A stretch of DNA of 64,000 nt from Perca fluviatilis (taxonomy: Eukaryota > Chordata > Actinopteri > Perciformes > Percidae). A program made the translations under genes and the position numbers. The stretch lies in assembly GCF_010015445.1 (NCBI RefSeq), contig NC_053114.1, positions 16,076,224 through 16,140,223 of the forward strand. The letters run 5' to 3'. Positions 1 through 8,258 of this stretch are shown one piece after another. Numbering within the stretch: the stretch's first letter is position 1; each line of letters starts with the position of its first letter. Below the pieces are notes generated by a model. The model was not told where the DNA came from and ran no database searches. It saw nothing but the letters and a program-made list of their open reading frames with translations.

Positions 1-461
1 AGGGCTGATTCCACGTCTCTATTATCAACACTATGATCCATTTGTCCTCAGAGGACCTACTTAGGATGGATGAGCTCAGGGGCTAAATGCTGTGCTGCAT
101 ATTGTACTAGACTGCAGCAGAGTATTGAGGGCTTTGTTTGGCCAGGATCGGTTTGCTTCTTTCTTTTATTTTTTTATTTTATTTTTTTACATGTTGCCGC
201 CTCTGAGTCTGCAACATCAATATTGTGCGGAAAGAGTAGAGAGCAGGGTGTTTTTTTTAATTTTTTTTTATAATCTGCCAGTACTCATAACCTAAATATA
301 CCAGCTAACTAGAGTTGCGCGTGAAGCACGAAGTCTGCCACTTGCATTTGTCGAGTTCGCAAACGCTGCTATCCGTTTGTGTCTCAGTGGGGTTGTGTTT
401 GGTTTTACGGTCAGCCTTTTGAGTGTCTCTCCAACTAAAGGGGGGGGGGTCCTTACCGTTC
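1..461 (-). other. znf609: znf609 3' UTR (partial, runs off the window)
   Basis: Sequence after the znf609 stop codon, read leftwards on the minus strand. A ten-base G run (C on the mRNA) lies at about 441-449. The A/T-rich block at 160-187 contains AATAAA-like hexamers on the minus strand and could serve as an early polyadenylation signal, about 280 nt after the stop. The mammalian gene has a much longer 3' UTR, so the real 3' end may lie beyond position 1. No other gene is seen here. Confidence 0.6.
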
Positions 462-535
462 TCACCTCCGTGGTGGCGGGTAGAGGGAGGGGGTTGCTGC
501 TTGTTGGCTGGCAACAATAGCTGATGAGGAGAGAC
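462..535 (-). CDS. znf609: znf609 terminal coding exon (C-terminus and stop codon)
   Basis: This exon encodes the last 23-24 residues of the ZNF609 orthologue (about 1441-1464) and the TGA stop at 464-462. On the minus strand it follows a CCTTAG acceptor. Its first two bases (GT) complete the Gly codon begun by the previous exon (position 795). It then reads SSAIVASQQAATPSLYPPPRR-stop, give or take one flanking residue. From memory the human protein ends almost identically, with STAIVASQQ...TPSLYPPPRR, so the frame, acceptor and stop are well supported. It is too short to appear as an ORF. The 259-bp intron before it (536-794) is short for this gene. Phase 1 entry matches the upstream donor. 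Confidence 0.93.
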
Positions 536-794
536 CTAAGGCGAGTCGGAAAATGTATGGCTATCAGTGATATTTCCTATTTAGGTTCTGAATTTAGATT
601 GCTGATTGGTCATCTGAAAAAATTTAACAGTCTGCATTTACTTACAGTAAATATTCTGAATTGTGGGCCTTTTTTTTTTTATTTAGGTAACAGGCATTAA
701 TATACTTTGCATGTATAGTACCTTATTAAGTACGTATATAACATTTAGTGCAGTGAATCTATTATCAAACCGCGAGATAGAGCGACTGACTGAC
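536..794 (-). other. znf609: znf609 last intron (259 bp)
   Basis: Minus-strand intron between the donor G|GTCAGT at 795/794 and the acceptor CCTTAG ending at 536. It is A/T-rich and holds no repeat or ORF of note. Confidence 0.85.
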
Positions 795-1181
795 CTGTGG
801 CGTAGGACAGGTCGTATTGTCCTGAGAGCAGGGGGTATCCCAGGTGGTGGTGCGAGGGCATGATGCGCTGGGAGGGTGAGGAGCGTGGTCGGTCCATGTC
901 TCTTTCTCTTTCCCTCTCACGCTCCCGCTCCCTTTCCCGATCTCTGTCTCCGCCAGCTCCTCTGTCCTGCTCTCTTTCCCTCTCATGAGGTGGCTTGTCA
1001 CCCACTGTGGGGGATTTGCTCTTGTATTGGCTGGCGTGCTGATGCAGGATATCCAGGGCTTTGGAGTCCGCTGCCGTTTTGGTGACAGTGGGGCTAGCGC
1101 GGGATTTGTCACCGCCTTCCTCAGCTCCGGCCATTTTATTGCCATATGGAGAAAACGGATAGCCTCCAGGAAGGTACGAAC
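795..1181 (-). CDS. znf609: znf609 penultimate coding exon (Arg-Glu/Asp repeat, His-rich tail)
   Basis: A 387-nt exon for residues about 1312-1441. The acceptor is CTCTTAG at 1182 and the donor GTCAGT begins at 794. It enters and leaves in phase 1, consistent with its neighbours. It begins SYLPGGYPFSPYGNK, matching the human SYLPSSYSFSPYGSK. Next come a conserved block with SKALDILHQHASQYKSKSPT and a charged low-complexity stretch (about residues 1378-1411) of alternating Arg-Glu and Arg-Asp. It ends with DRPRSSPSQR...HHHLGYPLL...LSYATG. In the human protein, as I recall it, the Arg-Glu stretch is replaced by a Gly/Ser-rich linker, so this part is lineage-specific. The Arg-Glu stretch is encoded by a GAGCGx-type hexanucleotide repeat (antisense CTCTTTCCCT-like, 896-985). 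Such dipeptides are usually disordered and can mediate protein or RNA contacts; that role is inferred. Confidence 0.94.
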
Positions 1182-1379
1182 CTAAGAGTGATGAAGAATA
1201 TTGATGGTTCAAAATTAGGTTAATGTGGAATAAAAATGTGTCAAGTGATGATTGACTACTCTTCATTATGCGTACGTCAATCAAGCTGAATAGTCAACAC
1301 AACTGATTTCTGGTCACCAACCAGTCCATTTTGACTTCTGGACAAAATGTCACAGCATCTACTTAATAAAGTTGGATCC

Positions 1380-1845
1380 AGGTACTGACTAACTGACTAA
1401 CTTCACTAAGGGCCACACTGGAAAAGGAGAATTGCACGAAGGGCCAGACATGAAAAAGTCAAATATCTTTGACTGTATTATTCCATGTCTAAATTAGTCT
1501 TCTCACTTACAGTTTGGTCCACATAAAGCCCTAAAAAAAGGCAGCAAATAGTTCCTTAGAAATCTTAGAATTTGGCAAATCAAGCAAAAAAAAGATTACA
1601 TTTTAAAAGTTGACTCACAGCAACCCGTTTCCCGGTTTTAATTTCAAAAACTCTCTGCTTCTGTGGGAATTTCTGGGAGTCTCAAAGTCGTCATGTAGTT
1701 GCCATTTGAAAAACAGTTTCCTGTCTTTTTGTTTTGGTGCACAACTAGGCGGGCCATCATTTATTGTGAACCTAAATAGATATGCGAGCCGGATCAAAAC
1801 CTGCCAGGGGCCGGGTTCGGCCCGCGGGCCTTGAGTTTGACACGT
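1380..1845. repeat. possible degraded dispersed repeat
   Basis: Its left end has the phrase GGGCCACACTGG and its right end GGCCCGCGGGCC followed by TTGAGTTTGACAC. Wording of this kind is common in fish and mammalian hAT-like non-autonomous repeats (terminal GTGTCAAACTC on the other strand). I could not define terminal repeats or a target duplication, so the boundaries are approximate. Confidence 0.35.
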
Positions 1846-2105
1846 GGTTTAACAGAATAGTACCCGCATATTTGCTCTACATGGGATCATTTCTATTCAC
1901 ACTGTAAATATTGCAATGTGGTTGACCACACTGAGCCCAATGGGGTGTTTTTATTTGATTTACAGAAGTTGGCTTAAGACCAGCATTTTTCTCTGTGTAA
2001 GCTATCAATAGTATGGTTGCCTCTTCATCTGGTGGTGAATGACAAGCCATGTTGGTGTGATAAAAACCTATGCATTTATTTCTCTCACATTTAGTATACA
2101 CATAT

Positions 2106-2790
2106 TAGGGCTGTTGGAACGAATTCCAAAAGTCGAATATAATTCGAATAGTAAAAAAAGCAATACTATTAAAATGCTGAAATTACTATTCAAATGTTTT
2201 TTTTTTTAATAAATAGGTTGGCTAACGTTAGCTAATCTTCCTCTTGTCATGTCTGATGAACAATAACTTACGGGAGTGAGAAACACAAGGCATTGTGAGC
2301 TAACGTTATGTACCGAGTAACGTTAGCACAGGGGGGAGTGACAGGATGCGGCAGGGAAATAGTTTTAACATGACTTTAAAATCGACATCCACCGAGCCAA
2401 AATGCTTATGTTATCAGTAGTTAGCTCGCTCATTCTGGTTTCCTAACTGCTATAGTTATATATAGTAACGTTAGCTTAGCTGGGAGCTTCATGGAGACAG
2501 CTAAAGTTAATGTTAGCTGCCCTACAGCTGTCAGAGTTAGCTTCAACTTCATATATTACTGTATATAGCTGTATTCTGAGTAACGTGACAATCTGCAAGA
2601 AACAGGTTGCTAATAAATCCCTAAAATAGTAGTGGTAGCACAGTTAGTCTTAGTTATCAATGCCGTTAGCATCGTGGCTAACACTTTTGTTAGTTTATGA
2701 CACATCGTTTTGGCTGTGCTTTATAACATGATGTCATTGTGCTAACCGAGGAACGTTAGCCTTTACAACAGAGCTTACATGCGTATAGTG
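2106..2790 (+). repeat. TAGGGCTGTTGG dispersed repeat, copy 1 (hAT-like MITE)
   Basis: It starts TAGGGCTGTTGGAACGAATT and continues with an AATTCGAATAG.../TACTATTC inverted motif. It shares several blocks with a second copy at 28677-29115. These are CATCTGATGAACAATAA near 2250, AAGGCATTGTGAG near 2290 and GTTTTGGCTGTGCTTT near 2708. The start resembles the TAGGG termini of the hAT elements elsewhere in the window. No 8-bp target duplication was identified. Several GTTAGC-rich internal stretches are present. Confidence 0.6.
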
Positions 2791-3094
2791 GCATTGACAA
2801 TGCATAAGCCTAAGTAGTGTAGTACATATTTATAACAGGCTGCATTTGAGCATTTAATATGCAAATATTAAAAAAAACAAAACAAATGCAATTCAAATTG
2901 TATTATAGAGGAAGACTGAGAGCTCTAACACATATACTATATTCTTTGTGTTACATACTGTATACTGTATCAGACCATTTCAGGAATTTGTGGATTTTCC
3001 CCAACTCCTTCAGTATTTCTGCAACAAAACTTAAGAATGGAAGGATGCCTCTATTTTTTTTATAGTATATGTTATGTATAATTTTCCACATATA

Positions 3095-3308
3095 CAGTGC
3101 CTTGCGGAAAGTATTCGCCTCTTGAACTTTTCGACCTTTTGCCACATTTCAGGCCTCAAACATAAAGATATAAAACTGTAATTTTTTGTGAAGAATCAAC
3201 AACAAGTGGGTCCCAATTATGAAGTGGAACAAAATTCATTGGCTATTTCAAACTTTTTTAACAAATAAAAACTGAAAAAGTGGGCGTGCAAAATTATTCA
3301 GCCCCTTT
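3095..3308 (+). repeat. left terminal inverted repeat of the Tc1-like element
   Basis: The left arm begins CAGTGCCTTGCGG and ends near AATTATTCAGCCCC. It pairs with about 4512-4726 with only scattered mismatches. Confidence 0.88.
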
Positions 3309-3481
3309 ACTTTCAGTGCAGCAAACTCCCTCCAGAAGTTCAGTGAGGATCTCTGAATGATCCAATGTTGACCTAAATGACTAATGATGATAAATAGAAT
3401 CCAGCTGTGTGTAATCAAGTCTCCGTATATAAACACCTGCTCTGTGATAGTCTCAGAGGTCCGTAAAGTTAAGAGAGCATC

Positions 3482-4511
3482 ATGAAGAACAAGGAACACA
3501 CCAGGCAGGTCCGAGATACTGTTGTGGAGAAGTGTAAAGCCGGTTTTGGAGATACAAAAAGATTTCCGCCGCTTTAAACATCCCAAGGAGCACTGTGCAG
3601 CGATAATATTGAAATGGAAGGAGTATCAGACCACTACAACAATCGAAGACCCGGCCGTCCCTCTAAACTTTCAGCTCATACAATGAGAACACTGATCAGA
3701 GATGCAGCCAAGAGGCCCATGATCACTCTGGATGAACTGCAGAGATCTACAGCTGAGGTGGGAGACTCTGTCCATAGGACAACAATCAGTCGTATACTGC
3801 ACAAATCTGGCCTTTATGGAAGAGTGGCAAGAAGAAAGCCATTTCTTAAAGATTTCCTACAAAAAGTGTGCGTTTAAAGTTTTGCCAAAAGCCACCTGGG
3901 AGACACACCAAACATGTGGAAGAAGGTGCTGTGGTCAGATGAAACCAAAATCGAACTTTTTGGCAACAATGCAAAAACGTTATGTTTTGAGCGTAAAAAG
4001 TTACAAACACAGTCCTGAACACAACCATCCCCACTGTCAAACATGGTGGTGGCAGCATCATGGTTTGGGCCTGCTTTTCTTCAGCAGGGACAGGGAAGAT
4101 GGTTAAAATTGATGGGAAGATGGATGGAGCCAAATACAGGACCATTCTGGAAGAAAACCTGATGGAGTCTGCAAAAGACCTGAGACTGGGACGGAGATTT
4201 GTCTTCCAACAAGACAATGATCCAAAACATAAAGCAAAATCTACAATGGAATGGTTCACAAATATACATACCCAGGTGTTAGAATGACCAAGTCAAAGTC
4301 CAGACCTGAATCCAATCGAGAATCTGTGGAAAGAACTGAAAACTGCTGTTCACAAACGCTCTCCATCCAACCTCACTGAGCTCGAGCTGTTTTGCAAGGA
4401 GGAATGGGCAAAAATGTCAGTCTCCGATGTGCAAAACTGATAGAGACATACCCCAAGCTGTACCTGCAAGCTGTAATCGCAGAAAAGTGGCGCTACAAAG
4501 TATTAACTTAA
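3482..4511 (+). pseudogene. Tc1-like transposase pseudogene
   Basis: The reading starts at an ATG at 3482 (MKNKEHTRQVRDTV...), hits a stop after 31 codons, and the homology then moves through all three frames (3614-3877, about 3870-4070, 4060-4287 and onward). Recognisable pieces are the paired-like DNA-binding region with GRPSKLS and TISRILHKSGL, the AT-hook-like GRPGRP-type basic patch, and the DDE_3 catalytic domain: SDETK-like aspartate near 3940, FQQDNDPKHKA near 4205 and [14 protein letters not shown] near 4300. These are the D, D and E of the DD34E triad. The copy has frameshifts and stops, so it cannot encode an active enzyme. Confidence 0.9.
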
Positions 4512-4726
4512 GGGGGCTGAATAATTTTGCAATGCCCCCATTTCAGTTTTTATTTGTTTAAAAGGTTTGAAATATCCAATAAATTTCGTTCCACTTCATG
4601 ATTGTGTCCCACTTGTTGTTGATTCTTCACAAAAATTACAGTTTTATATCTTTATGTTTGAGGCCTGAAATGTGGCAAAAGGTCGAAAAGTTCAAGGGGC
4701 GGGCCGAATACTTTCGCAAGGCACTG
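4512..4726 (-). repeat. right terminal inverted repeat of the Tc1-like element
   Basis: The right arm begins GGGGCTGAATAATTTTGC and ends CGCAAGGCACTG. It is the reverse complement of 3095 to about 3308. Confidence 0.88.
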
Positions 4727-5286
4727 TAATCATCATAATTATAACCATAGAACCAGAAAATCAATCCTCGATTTACATGACCTATCTAACTATATTACTC
4801 CCATGCGGTGTTTTGCCCCCAAGCTCCATCAAACGATTACAATTATTTCATGCTGCTTTACTATTTTCAAGCATAACTGCAATTTCTAGTGAAACAACAC
4901 AATCATTGCTGCAAACTGAGTTGTTGTGCAGAAAAATCAGCCAGTTGTGAATGAAATAATCACAAACACATGCGGAGATCCTACTGAGACTGGTACTGGT
5001 ACAACATGGACAATCTAAAGCTGTACTTACAAATCCTTAGAGCCATTGTGTTTTCCAAACAAACAAACTATTAAAGCCACATTGACTTTGTTGCCTTTCC
5101 ATCTAATTTAAAAGCCATAGTACACAGGTAGGGTCAACAGCTTAAAACACCATTCTAAATCAGTGCTAATTTTAGTCTGGCATGTGTTTGACCTGAAGAA
5201 ACCATAGGAACTACTGAGGATGTCACCAAATCAAACATAAAAAATTTACATATTTACACATATTTCGAGTTAATGAAATGTCATAC

Positions 5287-5656
5287 CTGGGTAATTCGGC
5301 ATCATGACTGCGGGCATGCCCCTGTATCCAGGGTGGTTGGGGTCATAGCCTTGTCCATAGGGGTAACCATGCATGTAGGGCATGTAGCCTTGGTGCTGTG
5401 CTAGTGGTGATGAGAACTGCATGTGTGGATTAGAACGAGAGTCTTTGCTCATGACCCGGTGGTCCTCAGAAGTGATTCTGGGATCACTACCCTCTTTGCC
5501 GTCCTCCTTGGGCCCACTTTGACTGTCCTTGGGCCGGGGCCTGTCATCCTTTAATTTACGATCCCGTTCCCGTTCTCGGTCCCTTTCATCTTTCCATCGA
5601 GGTTGTTGCTGCTGGTGTTCGTCTTCTGCTTGGGGTTTCTGGCTCTCGGGGTACTG
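5287..5656 (-). CDS. znf609: znf609 coding exon (charged RDRERE region and YMPYMHGY block)
   Basis: A 370-nt exon for residues about 1189-1312. The acceptor is a tandem CAGCAG: the first AG gives a start at 5656, the second a start at 5653, differing by one Gln. The donor is CCAG|GTATGA at 5287/5286, leaving phase 1. It encodes QYPESQKPQAEDEHQQQQPR, then WKDERDRERERDRKLKDD, corresponding to human RWKEERDRKLKEE. After that come KDSRSNPH, SSPLAQHQGYMPYMHGYPYG, YDPNHPGYRGMPAVMMPNYP. The last blocks are very close to the human protein. The human segment just after the upstream exon (MWTYVYPAK-like) is not present in this form. Confidence 0.93.
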
Positions 5657-5767
5657 CTGAACACGGGAGACAAGGACAGCGCAAATCAGCATCTACATAT
5701 CGACACAACGCTCACAACAGATTCACAAGCATGTATTCTAACACTGTTGTTCTAGATTGGGGTTTAC
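5657..5767 (-). other. znf609: znf609 short intron (111 bp) with in-frame stop
   Basis: Minus-strand intron from CAG|GTAAAC (5768/5767) to the CAGCAG acceptor (5657). If retained, translation continues nine residues (VNPNLEQQC) to a TAG. That would give a protein of 1197 residues lacking the whole C-terminal part. Confidence 0.85.
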
Positions 5768-6359
5768 CTGTCTGTACCACATGGCCTGCTCCATCCCTGC
5801 TTGACCTCTGGACTCCAGTGCTTGCTTGGAGTCTTCCTTTCCATGGTGGCCCCCTTCAGTCAGCTTCATCTTTAGCCCCTCCGCTTGCTGGGACTTTGGG
5901 TCCTCCCCCTTTATGCTTCCAAGGGATTTGGAGGAGGGCTCAGAGGGCGACTCCCTGGATTTGCTTGGGGCCTGCGGCGTCTTTCCGAGGTCTGACTGAC
6001 TTGGGGCTTTGGAGAGGCTTGGCGGCATCGGGCTCTTTTGTTTCCACTCCTCCTTCATGGAGGCTTCTCGTTCTTTTAGGGCGATGTCTGACTTCTTCTC
6101 GGCGCGGTGCTGTTCGGCAGCCATCTGTCGCTGCCGCTCCTCGTACTGTTGCCGGTAGGCTGGGTTGGTGTTCATTAAGTGGTTATGGTAGGCTTGATCG
6201 GGATGGTATGCATACGGGGGGACGTAAGCATACTGGTTGTAGTAAAGAGGTTGCATGTACATGTTGGATCGCTGTTGGATGACTGAGGGTTGCTGCTGCT
6301 GCTGTTGTTGCTGATGCTGCTGTTGCTGTTGCTGCTGCTGCTGTTGCTGTTGTTGTTGT

Positions 6360-6412
<53 letters not shown>

Positions 6413-8258
6413 CTGCTGTTGTTGTTGTTGTTGTTGCTGCTGCTGCTGCTGCTGTTGTTGTTGTTGTTGTTGTTGCTGCTGCTGCTGCTGCTGGCTAGGA
6501 GCAATGATGTCAGGTTTGCGGTCTTCATGAACCTCAACCTTGACTTTTTCCTCAACTTGGTCCTGGTCCTCTTCCCTTTTGATCTTAACCTGACCTTCAG
6601 CCACTGGCGTTCCTGGATTGGGCCCGCCAGGACTGGGGTTTACGTAATTGGGCGAGTAATACGTCTCGTAGCCGGGATAGTACGGGGAATCTTTGTTGGG
6701 TGTCTGGTTTGGAAAGAGCGCTTTTTTGACACTTTCCCTGATGCCTTGGTCCTCTGTCCTGACTTTCACGCCTTCTATTTTCCCTTCACCGTCCTCACCA
6801 GCATCTGAAATGTCTGAATAGGCTGGGCTATTGGTTTTGACTGAGGAGTTGTCCGCACCATTCTGGTTCACTACGTGAAGTGGTGTGAGAGGCTGTGGCA
6901 TCCCACTGCCGTCTATCCGACTGGCTACACCAATGGATGGGCTAGGGGCATTGTCAGAAAAGCTGTAAATTTTGTCAGCCTCAGCCTTGATACTGGCCAA
7001 ACGACTCTGATGAGGATCTGAGGAACCATTGAGGAGTCCTTCCCCCTTGTTGCCTTGATCAGAAGGCTCAGAGTATGTCAGCTTTCCGTCCTCCTGTTTC
7101 CCTCCCTTTCCCTGAGGCTTGGGGCTGTCAGCCTCCTTCCCACCATCTTTTTTCTTCTTGTCTTTCTTTTTCTTGTCTTTGGAGCTACTTGAGGCAGCAT
7201 CTCCAATGACAGGGGGTTTAGGCTGAGTGCCCTTCATTTGGGGACTCTTGGGAATCCCTTGTATGATTGGGGTAAGCCCCGGGGAACAATTTGGGTTTCC
7301 AGGAGGAAAAGGGTACATCTGCTGGGATGCTGTCGAGCCAGGGCCAACGGACCGTGGTGACTTCATGTTTTTCTGGGGCATTTTATCAGCCTTTGTGCCA
7401 GCCTTTTTAGACTTGTCTGATCCTCTCTTATCATCTATGCCATCATTACTGGCCTCATCAGTAAGGCATGGCCCATCTTCACACCCGTCTGTCGGAGTAC
7501 CTCCCACCTCTGGATCTGCCTCAGCAATTTTCTTTTTACTCTGCTTTGAACCAAACTTGCCAGGAGATGGTGAAGGACTCTGTGCATCAAAGTTCCTGCC
7601 TTTTGGAGTAACTGAACGTGCTGGAGACAAACATCCTTTCTGAGAGATCGAGGCTCCATTACAGTTCCCTGGTTCAGGGTGGAGAGTTGAGTCCTCTCCA
7701 TATTCACTCTCTCCATCCATTTCCAACTTGATGTCATCATCATTGTGAGCGCGTGCTTGGTGGTACTTGAGACCATTGATGTGCTTGTACTTTTTGTTGC
7801 AGTTAGGGTGCGGGCAGTCAATAAGAACTGGAGAGGGGCAGCTGCGATCGAGGGGAGGGGGAAGTGGCTCAGTCTTAATGGAAGGAATAGGGAGACCTGT
7901 TGGTCCCACCCCTCCACTGTTGGAATTTGTACGCATACGTTTGTTGCCTTTGGTGTCCTCGGAGCTGGAATTGGGTTCCATGTCCGAGGCTGGTTTGGTC
8001 TTGCGTTTTCCAGCTGAGGAGGGACTGGCCTTGATATCCTCTGTGTTGTTGTTAGGCGGGGTACGGCGCTCTGATGGCGTCTGGCTGCCCCGTCGGCCCT
8101 TGCTGTTAGAGGCAGCACGCGTCTTGTTGTTGTTGGTGCCCTTGTTGTCTGAGGAGTTACTGTTCTCGGTGATAGGGGTGTTGCTGTTCGGTCTCATTCG
8201 CTTGCCTCGACCACGGCCATTTCTCATCTCTAGATCGCTTGTAGGGGATTCGCAAAAC
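5768..8258 (-). CDS. znf609: znf609 large central exon (C2H2 finger, Lys-rich regions, polyQ)
   Basis: A 2491-nt exon for residues 358-1188. The acceptor CTGCAG ends at 8259 and the first base completes an Arg codon. It then reads FCESPTSDLEMRNGRGRGKR, as in human ZNF609 (FCDSPTSDLEMRNGRGRGKR). Residues about 506-529 form the single C2H2 finger, C-x4-C-x12-H-x4-H. Further on are basic stretches (KDKKKKDKKKK near residues 715-735), the conserved NGSSDPHQSRLASIKAEADK block, SVKTNSPAYSDISDAGEDGEGK and DSPYYPGYETYYSP. A 68-codon polyglutamine tract follows (947-1014), then PSVIQQRSNMYMQPLYYNQY and the charged REASMKEEWKQK region. The donor is CAG|GTAAAC. ZNF609 is a nuclear regulator reported to act with NIPBL and the Integrator complex. 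The order of all blocks agrees with ZNF609 rather than its paralogue ZNF608. Confidence 0.97.
6290..6493 (-). repeat. znf609: polyglutamine-coding CAG/CAA tract (68 codons)
   Basis: The tract is 59 Gln codons, one His codon (CAT) and 8 Gln codons, between PS and PSVIQQ. On the plus strand it reads as CTG/TTG repeats, giving an artefactual polyleucine frame. CAG and CAA are mixed, with two successive blocks of about six TTG followed by about six CTG (roughly 6418-6493), suggesting a recent block duplication. As I recall it, the human protein has only two Gln at this site (SSSSQQPSVIQQ). Confidence 0.95.
7745..7816 (-). other. znf609: C2H2 zinc finger of Znf609
   Basis: It encodes CPHPNCNKKYKH...YHQARAH, with ligands C506, C511, H524 and H529 in my numbering. 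It is the only classical finger in the protein, as in the mammalian orthologue, and is preceded by the conserved CPSPVLID. One finger alone is unlikely to give strong DNA sequence specificity; that is inferred. Confidence 0.93.

Larger units (their letters stand above)
3095..4726 (+). mobile_element. Tc1/mariner-family transposon, full length, inactive
   Basis: A 1632-bp element flanked by TA dinucleotides at 3093-3094 and 4727-4728, the target duplication of Tc1/mariner elements. It starts CAGTGCCTTGCGGAAAGTAT and ends with the near-perfect reverse complement. The terminal inverted repeats extend about 210 bp (3095 to about 3308 and about 4512-4726), unusually long and typical of fish Tc1-like families. 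A broken transposase gene lies between them on the plus strand. It sits in a znf609 intron in the opposite orientation to the gene. Confidence 0.93.
1182..5286 (-). other. znf609: znf609 intron (4.1 kb) with Tc1-like transposon and MITE relics
   Basis: Minus-strand intron between the donor CCAG|GTATGA (5287/5286) and the acceptor CTCTTAG (ending 1182). From left to right it holds a possible degraded repeat (about 1380-1845), a TAGGGCTG-type dispersed repeat (2106 to about 2790) and a complete Tc1-like element (3095-4726). The stretch 4730-5280 is A/T-rich with no recognised feature. Confidence 0.8.

Noticed and set aside
6290..6808. Long polyleucine open frame on the plus strand
   Set aside because: It is the antisense reading of the CAG/CAA tract of znf609, starts at a TTG, and has no independent support.
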